A stretch of 64,000 nucleotides of DNA, taken from Hydractinia symbiolongicarpus. Lineage: Eukaryota > Cnidaria > Hydrozoa > Anthoathecata > Hydractiniidae. Under the pieces are notes generated by a model. That model was not told where the DNA came from, did no database searches, and saw nothing but the letters and a program-made list of their open reading frames with translations. Shown here piece by piece: positions 11,871 through 25,387 of the stretch. The position numbers were made by a program, and so were the translations under genes. The stretch is taken from NCBI RefSeq assembly GCF_029227915.1, contig NC_079882.1, positions 1,984,001-2,048,000 of the forward strand, written 5' to 3'. Numbering within the stretch: position 1 is the stretch's first letter; each line of letters opens with the position of its first letter.

Positions 11871-14800
11871 TTAAAATTTATCGCTGCTGGGCTCTATTTC
11901 AACCATATCCTTCGGCGGATCAGCAAATTTCAAAGTGATAGAAAATTTTTCTGTGTAAATCTTGGAAAATTTCTTTTTGTGGCAATTCCCAATTTCGTGT
12001 CTCGCTAGATGAAGTCTAAACAAACGCATAAAGTTATAACCTCAATCAAATAACTATTTATTAGTTCCAGGACAGTAAATAACTTCTTAGAGAATTGACA
12101 CAAAGAAAACAGCATATTGCAATGAGTTTTAAACCGCCCAGGTAAGCACTGAAAAAATCAAGACCTCTAAAACCACCATCTCAAAAAGTGCCACTGTGAA
12201 AGAAAGCGATTTCTTACTCCTAATAAAGTCGTAAATATCAGGATTTTCGAATTTATATTGACGTAAAAAGAAAGTTGGCTGTGTTCTAACTGTAGTTCAC
12301 ATGATAAATATGTATAAGACTAGCTGATAAGCCGCGGTATGTCGAAATAAGATTGTCCTGTAGCGTCCATTTAAACTTCTTTAAAAAAGCTTTCATTTTA
12401 GAGGTGGGTACTTATTTGAGATGGAACGTGAAACAAACTAATTTCAAATTATAGTTTTTACCCCAGTTTTAACAAAAATAGGCAAAAAGTAAATAACTCA
12501 CTTGTGTTCCTTTATAAAGCTCGTATGGAACCAAAAGAAGAAAGCACATCTGTCATACTCCTTTGGAACGTTCTAGAAATAAAATCAAAAAACAAAGGTG
12601 AAAGAGTGCAAAAAATGCAGAGCACTTGCTGTTTTGTATGAATTCTTCTTCTGCAAACTCTCTAGTTATTCATTCTACTGAGAACTCTAATCTGCGCTAT
12701 GCTCCTGAAAATGTTTTATACCTTTTTGTCCCACCTTCTACAATATTGAATTAACGACCTTTGAAGAAAAACGCATTACAACAGAACCAGATTCCTATCG
12801 TGCTTTATAAACCAAACAGTACTTACTGCGTTGGACGAATAAAATCTAACTTTTACGTCAGCCGAAACTACGGGCGTGTCATCAACATTGAACTTTACTT
12901 TCACTTCGTCTCCCTTTCTCGTCACTTGACCAACGATGGGTACGTTGAAGTTCAGCTCGTAAATCACACGTCCATTTATAATGACTTCCATTTTCAGATC
13001 GCTTCCATCTCCATTCCCAACATCTAGACACAAAACGCAATTAAAATTAAACTTGCGAAGTCATCTATGGTTTTACTTTTTGTAACACCTAATACGTTTC
13101 TTTCGTGAGAAACCAAATTTACTGAAAAAATATTTTGCAGAACCCACAATACAAGATAGAGATCCAATTAAAGGTCGGTGGTCGGTAAAAATCGGCGTGA
13201 ATTAAGGGAGCGGCAGCATGGTTGACCCCGCGTACATGATCGTAATGTGAGAGAAGAAGAGAGATTTTTGCCAATTGTGTTTGTTAATTCGCTGTGCCAA
13301 AATTAAATTAGTAACATTTCACCAGAACTAAAAAGGACATCGCGTGCATCATAGGAATTTTAAGTTTCCAGCATCCGTTACGAGAATCCGTAGCATATGT
13401 CCGCTTTCACTGGTTTAACTGTGATCTTGTCAACCGAGTGGCTGTTCGGACCGTTCACTACACACTCGTGGAGCTCTTGTACGCTGCTTACTCCGTCGCG
13501 TATTTTAAGAGGTGAAGTGAGGAGTTAGCTTAAGTGAACGATATATTTTTTGGTGAGTTTTCAACCTTTTTTATCATAGTTTTTCAGGAGAAGACTACTC
13601 TGTCGTGGAGTAACAGATAGCTCTGTGGTACATAAATAAATATTGATCAAAAAGTTACATTTTTTTACAAGTTCAAATTAGGTTTTTGGCCACCATGTAT
13701 GTTTGATTAAAATCTTACATTTCAATTTTTGAACAATGACTATTGCATATTACTCGAAGCAACTCTGCTCGAGTAATGGCCTATGAGAATGCAAGTTACG
13801 TGCTAATATTGTTAAAAACCACTATTTGAACATCACTCCAGAATAACTTCTAATAATAGTTGCGGGTAAGGGGTGTTCCGAAAAAAGTTTCCTTATAAAT
13901 GCAATTAAACAATTGCTTGGCCATTTGAGTGTAGTGTCACTGATATAGCTGTCTTCAACATTAATTGTATAACACTGCACAGCTTATTGCAATTGCGTGA
14001 GAAAAAAAATTGTGCACTTAGAGGACCTTAATTAACCAAGATAAGCTTACAAATGTCACGTATTTGATTATTGATGACTTCTCAGTTATAAGTTTGAAAA
14101 TGCTAGGTTAGTAGATCGACTTTTACATCAAACCAATTGTTTTTAGACTTGTTGGCCCTTCAAAAGTAATCAAGTATGTTAGGGATGAATAATGGCCGAT
14201 GGTTCGGTACATGTACCATACAGTTGTCCAGAAATAATAAAGTACATGTATACAAATCATGCGTCAATGCTTCGTGTTTCATTTCTAGGAGAAGCCGTGG
14301 TAAAATACAATGAAAGTTAATAGATGTAATGAAACAACTTTGCTGAAGGAAGGAATAAGTATCGTAACAATATTCCCAGATATCGTCAAGAAGTTTTTTT
14401 CCTAACATTACAAATCATAAACACAACCAGAGGCTGAATTCCTTTTTTAAAAAGATTTAGTTTTACCATCAACAAAAAAAAACTAATAAACTTGACCAAA
14501 TAAATTGCAATTTATTTTACCGTTTTGCTGAATAGGTGAATATATGAGAGCCGAATAAATGCTGATTACCGCTTTTACACATCGTGAACAAGTTATTGAC
14601 GTCATACTTTTATTTGACTGAACATTCTATGTACTCGCAAATTATTTTTACTCAAAACGTGAGGTACTTGAAGTTCCTCGGCGGCATAATAGTTCGGGAC
14701 TATAGCTCGTATTTTAGTTACTTACGCAGAGCTTCGCATTTGTTAATGTGAATATTATTATTTATATTTAACCCATAAAAGACGAATAACGTATATATCT

Positions 14801-17800
14801 AGGGTCAAATAATTGAATCAAAAACCTCCCAACAGTTGGACCGCCATAACTTCTGAGGACTTGGGTGTGGTGAAACGTGCTCCATATGTTTTAAAAGAAG
14901 ATGGGTTGGGCTACCCAACGGGACCAAATATGAACTTTAGGTTTGAACAAGCGGAATTTGAATCCTAATAGCTAGAAAAAATTCCAGCACATTTCAATGA
15001 TGCTACTTCCCAATCAATTACCTTTAAAAGAATATTAATAAAACGTAGTACTTACGTTTTAGACCAGTGATTTTCATACTTTTAAACAAAAGTGGTTTAG
15101 GTGTTGGTAGCCGACCGTGCATATCGCGCAAAACCTTTTCCAGGTATCCAACATAGCGGCTCTAAACATAACAAGCTGTAAGTACTTCATCTTTTCACAC
15201 AAAAGTAAGTTGGGACAAAAATCCTTCACATCGATAGAATTTCCTCACTGGGAATCCGAAGTCAAAAAAATCCGCACAATCATTAATAAATTATAGTGTG
15301 AATTAATTAAAAATATTTTTAGTACCTGGCTCGGAGTTTGTACTCCCTGAAACATTGAGCCTTTCGCTTTGTCTGTTCTTCTCAAGCCGAAGTAAGCTAA
15401 AGCTTTCTAGAGATTAAATGGAAGTAAGCGTAGTGAAAGAACACCTTATAAAGAGTACCTGTACGTACTTTTAATGTCTCACATGTACCACTCACAGCAC
15501 CAAAATACCTACCTCGGCTGTTTTAAATTGTCCAGAGTAAAGAAGCCAAGCAGCAACACAAGTGCCTGTTCGACCTATAATTTATGAAAATTTATGAAAA
15601 AGAGTTGTAAATTTATGTTTAACCCATAATTATGACAAGCTATGCACATTAATGTTTGACTTATAATTTATGACAATTTATGTAAACAAGTTATGTAAAT
15701 GTATGTTTAACCCATAATTTATGACAATTTATGTAAGCAAGCTAGGCACATTAACGTTCGACCTATAATTTATGACAATTTACGTAAGCCAGCTACTTGC
15801 ATTTATTTCAAACCTATAATTTATGACAATTTATGTAAACAAGTTGTGTTCTACCTATAGACGGACACTGTATATCTATACAGAATAAAATAAATGAAAA
15901 TATACCTTTTCCGCCCTTGCAATGAATGGCTAAAACATTCTTTTCGTCCTTTTGCATCCATTCGTTAGCCACATGACAAAATTGTAATAACTGACTGAAA
16001 CAAAAAAAAGAAAGCTATTAATAGTATAATAATGACAACAATTCTAAAAATTGCTAACTGCCGTGAAATTTAGTTTGCAACTTGATACCATCTAACTTAT
16101 TCTGATAAAATTCAACCAGTGATATCTTACCTCAATCTCGGTACGTTATGGTCATCAATCAACACTCTTTCCACGTTGTTATTAAACCAATGTGTTTCAT
16201 AGCTTCGTTCACCTGAAATTATAAGTGGCTGTCAAGTTGCTGTTACGCCGCATTCTAATCATAGCGACATTCATATCAACAAACTTAATTTATTTGCAAC
16301 TATTTTTGGTTCACTGAATCAAAATTAGTTGACAAGAATGCCAAGTTGAATGGTATGTTAATGTTAATAGGGGGTTTTGGCAGGCGTTGAAATTTTGCTC
16401 ATGAAAAATTAGAACTGGGCAAATTAAAAGGAATTCTTTAGCTGGTCATGGAAAGGAAAAACTTTTTTTGCGGCATAATTTCGAGGATTTCTGAAATTAT
16501 GCCGCAAAAAAGAGGGAATTTATTTTTACAGAAACACATGCAGTAACTAAAGTTTCCATAGAAATTTTTATTTTATAAAATGTAGTTATGTCAAATTATG
16601 TTCTTATTTATCAAACATTGTTGCTACAAACAAAAGCACAAACAAAAGAACGAACAACATGCAATGAATAGAAATTTTGATAAATTGTGCGGGGTTTTTT
16701 ACCCCGCAAAGATTTTGGTAATAAGATGTTACAACTTTCAAAAAATTAGAAAAACTTTACTGGTGAAATTATGCGAACTGATAAAATATAAATTTAAAAG
16801 TGAATCAAAAACTGTGACTCCACGTATAAATATTGATTAGAGAAAAGCGACATATCTATGCACAGAAAACATATACTTACTGCACAAATTGACAAGCATG
16901 TAATGATCTGGATGCTTTGTATTAAAGAAGCGCGACACCTCCTGTGAAAATAAAAACGTTTCAAGTATACTACTTTTTACAATTCAAATTATGCATGGAG
17001 TACTTCCATAAAACATACATAATTTTAAAACAAGTGGCTTACCTCTATAGGATTCCTATACATTGATGTTTTACCAGAAGAAGGAAATGACATAGCAATA
17101 ACCCGCTCTGAAGAAATAAAAAGTATAAAATGAAAAATTAAAAGTGAAATTTTGCTTAGAAAATACAAAATTTTCAAGATAAAAAAAAGAGCTATAGGTA
17201 TATAGAAATTTTAAATACCAGTAACATAGGTCAAATCCAAATCAAACCCATCTTTCACGTAACGTCGTTTGTTTTGTGATATCTTAAAATTGGTTACATT
17301 TTATTAATATAATTTACAAAAAACAAAAACATATTAGACAATTCTAAAAATGCAATACAGTACCAGATTTTTCAATTGACTTATAATAATACTGTTTTAT
17401 TTCTTTTTTCATTAGTAAAGACAAGGAAATGGAGCTGTGTGTTTGAAATATTTAAAAATACTCTTGTTGTTTATAAAAATCACATGGTCAGCCTTCGGCA
17501 CGACGGCAATTGTTACGTCGGCATAATACCATCACAGTGCATCTTCAAATATTCGAAAAACATTAACCATATCAATTAAACATCTAACCTCATATCAACA
17601 CAATACACCTTACAAATTGCAAGTGTGATGTTGCACAAAACAAACTTCCCTGAGTTTTCATCAATATTTAAAAAAGTCTCTTTTTTTTAGCCAGGTCTGT
17701 CTGAACCCTGATTAAGAATTACTTTTTTCTGTTTACTTTAATACTCACTAAATTTCGTGTCGATCTTTCAACATGTTTACGACCAGTACAAATGCGTGCC

Positions 17801-20291
17801 AGTAGTAGTATTCTTAACAATCGGAATATGACAATCAACCTGAGAAAATAAGAAGAAAATTACTATAAAGCCACAAAAATCTCTATTATCATGAATCCAA
17901 TTTGTGACATACATTTTCACTAGTGCCCCTAGCTTTTTTACAAGAAAAATTCGTGCATTCAAGCTGCAACAGTTGGTATTAGTTGTCATGTGCTGGTTGA
18001 GAAGCACGACTAAATAAGGAGTGAATCAGTAAACATTTTCAAAACTTACGTGATATAATAAACAATGACCATTGACAAACAGAAAAAGAGATACATCAAA
18101 GGAGATCTAATTTGCCTAATGTATGTTACAGCTAAATGGTGCCATTTGGAATCCACAACCTCGCTGATAAGGTTTTTTCACTCTAAAACTTATTTTCCAT
18201 TCTTTTTGGATGACAACTTTTCAATCTAATCGTCTCCGAGTGATCTAACATATATTTGCGTTTGCGACTATATTATGTTTCCGTCATCATCACCCCTGGC
18301 ACCCCCCCCTAGCCTTTCAAAGTCCCTGAAAATCAGGACCTAAATAATGTTAAGTTAAAATAGAGCCTTCTATAATACACAAAGCCACAAAAGTTCGTAA
18401 TAAAACAAAAAATCATTGTCAAGCATATGTTTTTTCTAGAAGTGAAATGCTGAGTGAAATGTTGAGCTTGAATATTTGCTTTATTATGGAAATTTTTAAA
18501 AAGATAATAATTTTTAAAAAAATTCATCAGTTGTTATTGCTTTAAAGCTATTTTTCATGACTTAGCAAACTTCTATTTTTGCAATAACTTGTGTTTGAAT
18601 ACGCTCGTAGAGCGACTAGTACTAAACTCTATTGTGTATTGACACTACCAAGTGACATCAGGGTGATAGCGATTCCCATAGTTTGGCAAATGTGCAAAAA
18701 CTTTATCTGCTTAAAATATGAATCTTAATAAAATATTTTAAAAAGCTAAATGTTAAGAAATTTCATAAAAAAATATTTCGAAAAATACAAAAAGAGTATG
18801 AAGTCAAACATGTGTCAAATCAACAACAATAGAGGTTACTTACTTGCCATATTTGACATTTTTATTCTGGATAGCGATTTCAAAAATTACGGTGATGAGA
18901 AAGGTTAAAATTATGATAACCATGTCAATAATTTCCAATCGATGGTGAAAAAACTCTTTTCTAAGGAAACAGAAAATAGATTTCAGCACTTTAAAATTTT
19001 TAGCTTAGATACAAAAGTTGTTTATTCACATGACAATCAACAATTGTTAATTACCCCCAAGAAAATATTCTAAGCGCCAACTCCACCATAAAATATGACA
19101 CAATTGCTAATGTTATTGGTGCATATACCTAAAAAATTAAAAAGGTGTGCTAAATATACTTAATAAGAGGATTCAGAAAAAAGAAGGAAAATAGGTTAAA
19201 ATAAAAAGAACTTTACAAAATGGTTTTAAACAAATAAAGTAGCTCGTTCTTAGGGCTAGGAATATAAAAATATAGGCAAAGCACTCTCTTGTTCAGTTGA
19301 TGATTTGAAAATAGATTTTATATATAATAAACAACAGAAACAAAAAAAAAACAATACAACTTACCTTTGTGTCAGCTTCGGTTGCTAAAGCAACAAGAAC
19401 TAATACTATATCTGTTAAAACTAGAAGGATGCTAAACAGCCTAGAATACAGAACAGAGAAAATAAACTAGTGTTTTGTTCTACTTTCTTCAATATTTCAA
19501 ACACTACAAATACTAAAACAAGCCTACAGGGAAGCAACATTGTTTTACCTTTGATACTTTAGTCTTGTTACAAATTCAACATTACCACACATACATAAAA
19601 ATTATTGCTAGGTGTAAGTTTGACACTCCTAACAACAAGCCTAATGTAATTACCTGGCAGCAACATGGTCCATAATAAGGTGAATTTTGAAACGTACTCT
19701 CCTGAGACAAATAAAATTTCATATATATTTACATAATTCAAGGAGAAGTTGCAACAAAGCAAGAAGCAAATGTTGCAAAAAATTTTCAGGTATAAATTAT
19801 TATAAATATATAAATTCACCATATGTAGTATATATATATATATACACATAGTCAAAATTTTTTTTTTACATAGTAAAGTGTTACGTAAAAGGAACACATG
19901 AATGCTGAGATTTACTACTGTATATTTAGACAACACAAACTACCTCACACAAGACTAGCTTGGCTTATCGATAAACATACCCCATTTTAGTGTCTAAATT
20001 CCATACATGAGCTCTGTGTTCAGTCGAATCATAAAGAGTATGATCAACAAATAAGGTGTCTTCCACTCCACCAATTTTTACAACACTATCTTGTGCTTCA
20101 ACGTTTTTAATTACCTATAAATGATAAGAAATTGACTATTCTAAAGAACTATGCATATGCATCTAAAATAAATGAAATCGGAAATTTACAAAATCCTAAA
20201 TATTACATACGTCGGGACTTTCATCCTCCTCATCCTCGAACTTCCAATTGTCATCTTCGTCATCATCAACCAAAAGATCCTCGTCAGACAT
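11871..20291 (-). CDS. TPTE: Voltage-sensing phosphatase (VSP/TPTE family), 18 exons
   Basis: A membrane voltage sensor fused to a PTEN-type phosphoinositide phosphatase. Exons: 20291-20211, 20114-19981, 19701-19654, 19440-19365, 19128-19055, 18960-18844, 17839-17749, 17282-17219, 17107-17043, 16941-16881, 16212-16131, 15994-15906, 15574-15513, 15406-15326, 15161-15056, 13023-12827, 12572-12502, 12015-11871. All use GT-AG and phases match throughout: 1,644 nt, 547 residues (Ciona VSP is 576). The acidic N-terminus (27-residue first exon) precedes S1 (LFSILLVLTDIVLVLVAL), S2 (LAIVSYFMVELALRIF), S3 (IIDMVIIILTFLITVIF) and S4 (FRLLRILLLARI). The linker has NKRRY, then FPSSGKTSMYRNP, DDHNVP and the catalytic loop HCKGGKGRTG with Cys323. 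CKGG matches the VSP form rather than PTEN CKAG. A C2 domain follows (exons 15-18, with FFFWFHTSF). In S4, Leu189 occupies a position usually Arg. Likely plasma-membrane, hydrolysing PI(4,5)P2/PIP3 on depolarisation. Confidence 0.95.
15579..15850. repeat. Imperfect tandem repeat in VSP intron
   Basis: About five degenerate copies of a roughly 60-bp unit built around ACCTATAATTTATGACAATT followed by TATGTAAGCAAG, between VSP exons 13 and 12. Copies differ by substitutions and small indels, so the array is old. It does not touch a splice site. Confidence 0.7.
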
Positions 20292-23067
20292 GGCTCGTTT
20301 TTGAAAACTTACTTTTAAACTGCCTCTAAAACTGCCATTTCTAACCATGATAAAAACCTAAGTATGTTTGCACAAGCTAAAAAAGAAAATAGAAACGAAA
20401 AATGCTTTCAGGTAGGTTTCCATGCAACTGCATTTTCTGCTCTAGAAGAAAAACTTCAGAAACATTATTTTCTCAAGTTTGAACTTAATGGAAATCAGTT
20501 TTCAGCTTGAGAGAACAGATGTTCAGAATAAAATAGCTGCAGTTAACAAAAAATACATTTTGTGACAAAATTTGAAAGTAAGAACAACTTTGTTTTCATG
20601 GCATCATATTAAAAGAAGACTTGATAAGAAACAACTAAACAGGTATGGATGAAAAAAATTTTTGGGACAGAGGAGTTGCACATAATTATTATTGATTGTT
20701 TAATTATGTGAGGGAAATTGGGGAGATGGTACACTGTGTGGGTCATTGGATGTTGCAGGGAGTTGTCTAGTGCAGCACGGACCCTAATCGAGTCTGTGTG
20801 GCTCGAAATGAGCATTAAATACTTTAGGACTCCCCATCTAAGCCATGGCCCCTCCTGGAAATAATAGACATATTTGTGAGGCTAGCCATGTAAAATATGC
20901 ACATTTCTATCTCTCTCTCTAACTTTTTTTTATTATTATTATTATTAATCATATTTATACAGGTTTACATCTTCAGTATGATATAATATATCTGCACTGT
21001 TATCAACGAGTGACCTGTTAAAACAAAAATAAACAAAGTAAACAAAGAGCCAAAAATTGTTTTTTGGTTTTAAATAATATATATAAAATTATGAGAATGT
21101 TAGAAAAAAAGAAAGAAAAGAAAATAAGAATCAAATAGCAGACTATGAACAGAAAAATTAGCAAAAATGGGAATTAGAAAAAATTTGAGTTTAGGATTCC
21201 AACTTCACAACAAATCAGAGAAACAATAGCCTATCTCCGAGACACCCTGTAACGTATAGGATCAAGCTAAGGTAAGTTGCCAAAATCAAATTTGAAAAAT
21301 ATTATCAGTAACTCTTTTAGGGAGGATAAGATGGAATGAGAGAGAAAGAAAACATTATATCAATATTGGCATTAAAATCACCCATCAGAAGGTTTTATTT
21401 GTTCTCTGTTGAGGCTTTGGAAAGAACAGAAAGCAAATAGTTTTAATAAAGTCATGAAGGGCATATTTAGGTAAGCATATCAAAAAATCTACGTTCTATT
21501 TGACTTAACCTTAGAAATATATAATAAGACACTGTCCTTTGTTTCTTCAGTTGATGTGAGTTTGTATAAGTACTCTTTTAGATTACAGTTAATAGATTTA
21601 TATTCTGAAAGGAAATCTATTTTACAAATCCTATACTGAGGTTAAGCCTAATCTTACCAAGTACATGAAACATGTCAAAATGTTTAGAAAGAGAAGATAT
21701 AATAATGTTAAAAAGAGAGAATAATTTAGAACTAACATTGCCTGTACAAAAATCATTCGCATCATAGTAACTGTAACTAATAATGTCCATGTCATCAAGC
21801 TAAATTAGAGAAAGAAAGTTTTTACCCCTGTGGATGATACAAAGCATAACATTTATGCATTCAGAACAAAACTATTTCTCATCACATTTCTGAAAGTGTT
21901 CATAGTCCTTTTTGTATGCACCCATTAGCACATATGCCACTAGCCCTATGCTTCAAATTTACTAACCGGTTACATTCCCTGCAAAGATAATCTATTATTC
22001 AAAGTCTGACAAAAACGCAAAAACATATAACATATATACAGCTAAGAAGTTTTCTGGGACATGATTTTTAACTCTTTAAATAGAAATAACACAGGAATTT
22101 ATAATTGAATCATCGTCTAGTTGTTAGGATGGTGAACTACTTGCAAGACTTAGACAGTGAGCCCCACCTAACAACCATGGACGTGGCAGATGACAAAATC
22201 TTGGACAAGGATGTGGCAGACCGAAAGGGCTATCAGAGGAGGAAGGAGACTTTCAAATGAAGGAACCGTGCCTGAGCAAGGACAGGACTTACTGGTACTG
22301 GTATGGCGACGTTAATGTATTTTTATTTCCTATTCTATTGATCCCTTGAGTTTCAGCAAAAATTTTATTATATATATAGTGGCTTTATTGTATAGCCTGA
22401 CGATGTAAAAGTTTTATTTACGAAAAGCTTCGTGTATGTTATTGTAAATTTTATATGTTCTTGTATATAATAAGTTATCAGAGAATATTCGATTTGGTGT
22501 TGCTAACAAAAAGGCCAAGCAAATTTTATTTTAATATTTCCGCCCCTCTGCCCCTAAAATTATCGAGCTTTTTAGTTTGAAAGTTAGGGCGGGTGACCCA
22601 TGTACCAGGCATATTTGCGATTGCAGCCTTACAGCGAACTTAAAAAGATTTGATGGCATTTCCAAGATGAAAGAAATGGTGGTAAAATTAGCTTTTACTG
22701 TCTATATATTACCTGAAAACCTTTTAGCTATCTGAGTGATCCTAGCACTTAACAAAATATCTTTATGTTGGGTTTAGAGCTGGCTAGTTGAAAGTAAAGG
22801 AAAGAAGCGCCAGACAAACTGAAACAGTGGGACTAGTTATTGTATATTTGGACATTTGTCTATTAGATTATTTGATAAAATAAGTCAAAATATCACTCAC
22901 GTGCGTCCTACTTGAATTCTTTAGTACATTCATCTGTGGCTACAGTTTCACATTACAAATTTTATGATATTTGATCCGAGTTCATTCCATCAGCGCTCCG
23001 ATGGTTTGTTTTGATTTTGTAAAACTCTCCACCTCGCACGCTTTAAACATGGTAAATAAACGGGCTT
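20292..23067. other. Gene-poor stretch upstream of VSP
   Basis: No supported coding exon. Contains the presumed VSP promoter and 5' UTR near its left end, short ATT runs at 20930-20946, and AT-rich sequence. Around 22111-22140 there is a tRNA-like box A (TCGTCTAGTTGTTAGGAT) without a matching box B, possibly a decayed SINE. No further feature was seen. Confidence 0.5.
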
Positions 23068-23440
23068 ATAAGAAAAGTGAGACCTAATACCCCGGGTGGT
23101 ACCCGAGGCCCCGATCTTTTATTTTGAATTTTAAGGGAAGAAAAAAACATTTGAAATCACGTTAGAAACGAACCAACTATATAAATGCTTACTTTAAAAA
23201 AAGACTTGTAAACGTAACTTTTTCAGGTCAAATAAGGAACATATTAAGAAGAAACATCTGAAGCTTTAACGAAGTTTTAAGAAACTCTCCAGACTCATCA
23301 ACGAAATGCTTAGGATTACTGTATTGTTATAATTAGTAAAACATCCAGTTCACCCCCCTCCCAAGGTATCGGGGTAGTGCCAGGGTATCGGGTATTTGGT
23401 CTCAGGTATCACTTAGGGTTACGGGTCTCACTTTTCTTAT
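23068..23440. mobile_element. 373-bp MITE with 17-bp terminal inverted repeats
   Basis: The left end ATAAGAAAAGTGAGACC (23068-23084) is a perfect inverse of the right end at 23424-23440. Just inside, both ends carry GC-rich palindromic stretches (CCCGGGTGGTACCCGAGG on the left, GGTATCGGGG-type repeats on the right) that stand out from the AT-rich interior. GTAAATAAA occurs just outside both ends, but not immediately adjacent, so the target duplication is uncertain. No coding capacity. Confidence 0.65.
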
Positions 23441-24287
23441 GTGTAAATAAATATGTAAATGGTTAAGTGAAAAAACAAGAGTGGGGTCGTGTTTAAAACT
23501 AATATATTTGTGATCCCTTAAAAAAGATTGACAGATCCATTAATAAAATTATTAGATCTTAAAATTAACATGTTACAGTGATCTAAATATCTCGGTTGCT
23601 CAAGTGAATTAGGTTTCAATGATCTGCGTTTCATTAAATAATACAGGGCAGAATGCAAGTGACTTAAACAGTAGATACCGTAAATGACAGATAAGGCGCG
23701 CCATTCCCATAAGCGCTCCTGTCTAATAAGCCCTAAGTTACCTTATAAGTTATCTCAAAACAGATCTGGCTCGGGACAATCTCGTTCTGTCTTGTTAACC
23801 AACGGCTCCGGGGACGAGGTAGGGGTCGGGAATGAAGAAATGGCGCAATTATTTGAATACGTGAAGAAAAGTAGATTAAGTCATGATTGAGTTTAACTAA
23901 AAGGCTTCATTAGTTTGTGTTTACTTAATTGTTTACGCCTAATTATTTTTTTTCAAATTATTTCAAAGACCAGAATTCCAAACATTCCATGGGGATACAT
24001 ATAAGAATACTTTAACATATTAGATAAGAGTCTTGTAGCTGCATTCCTCAATAGTCTTGCAGAAAATGTACGCTCCCAAAATAAAGAGAGTGAAAAAAAA
24101 CCAGGAAGAAAGATAAAACTTTGAAACAGCATTTTTAGGATGATCGTTTAGTATTTTGCATAAATTAAACTACCCAGGCTTTTTTCCTATATAATAATTG
24201 TTCTTTTATGAAAGTTATAAATAAGTACGTAAGAAATTAAAAAATTTACACTTTAACCCCAATCCCATCGCTTTTTATCTTCTTATA
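23441..24287. other. Non-coding stretch
   Basis: Holds a 68-codon plus-strand frame (23684-23890) with no family signature and no splice context. Nothing else is supported. Confidence 0.45.
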
Positions 24288-25166
24288 CAGTGAACTGTCT
24301 ATAATTCAAACAGCCACGGGGAATCGGAAACCGTTCGAGCTATAGAGAGGTCCGGGTAAAAGAGAGTTGGGGGGGGGGGGGTTTCCAAGTTTTTGTATAA
24401 ATTTTGTATAAATGACCAATTAGGCGTGATTTTTCTCCCTTATATTTTTCTCCCTTTCTTTGTACAGGATAAAATCTCAACCTTGTAGGCTAAGAGCGGA
24501 CTAAAAAAATAAATAATATTTTATCTCAACGATTTATTCTTGGAAAGAGAAGAAATCCGAAATTAGAGCTTGCTTTTTGTATGAAGGAAATCTTTTTCAA
24601 CAGTTTGATTTAAGTCCTTTAGTCATCTCATCATTGCCTCCCTGAAATTTAAAAAGAGGCTGAAATCTTCAAGAACACTTATAGCTTTCCGCACTTCTCC
24701 GTTCGTTGGTTTGGTTACTACATCTTCATATTCTTTGTCCTTATTTTCTTCATCCTCTTCGTTTTCTACTTGTGTCCAGTTACTTCAACAAATATATCAG
24801 AAGTTGTTAGTCTGCCATGCGATGTGGCTATTTTGATGTTAAAATCCACATAATCGTCGGTTGAATTATATAAGACCCCTCACACATGTAGATATAAAAC
24901 ATTCGAATCAGTGAAGGCTCTGTTTACGTTTACAGAGTTTACAGAGTTTAAAGTTTTAGATACATGTTTCGATGTTCGAGTTATAGAAAGGAAATACCCG
25001 AAGAAACCAAAAAACGTTCCAGTTAAGGAGAGATTCGAGTTATGGGGATTCGAGTAATAGAGAGTTTTTTATGAGAGTTTATTAGGAAATTCCCACCGTG
25101 TCAGCGAAATCGTTCGAGTTAGGAGACATTCCAGCCGTAGGGGTTTGAGTTATAAAAAGTTCACTG
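24288..25166 (-). mobile_element. Decayed pogo/Tigger-like DNA transposon (879 bp)
   Basis: Starts CAGTGAACTGTCTATAATTC and ends, reverse-complemented, CAGTGAACTTTTTATAACTC, with TA on each side, as expected for Tc1/mariner-pogo insertion. CAGT ends followed by CTATAATTC/AACTC-type sequence are typical of Tigger elements. The interior read on the minus strand (about 24890-24590) gives fragments such as TKPTNGEVRKAISVLEDF after an acidic run. This resembles the C-terminal tail of pogo/jerky transposases and is broken by a stop. A 402-bp relative is at 39724-40125. Non-functional. Confidence 0.65.
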
Positions 25167-25387
25167 TATATAAAAACGACAAAATATTTCAGGACAGTGG
25201 TTGCTTAATGTACATAAGTCAATACAACAATTCAAATAAACTAGTCCTTAACCCGTAAAAAAGTCCACGGAGTTACCCGTCTTTAAATTACACGCTATTT
25301 AGTGTGCACGTTGCACGACACTTTTCTTGCGGACAGGCAAACAAAATACGGTTATTAATAAAAAGACTAAGTACTAAATTGCTTGTA

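Noticed and set aside
18044-18120. Hydrophobic minus-strand segment (LMYLFFCLSMVIVYYI) as an extra VSP exon
   Set aside because: Exons 18960-18844 and 17839-17749 join in phase without it, and inclusion would break the S3-S4 register.
22111-22185. tRNA-Glu-like box A (TCGTCTAGTTGTTAGGAT), possible tRNA or SINE
   Set aside because: No box B (GTTCGA type) and no cloverleaf could be formed; at most a decayed fragment.
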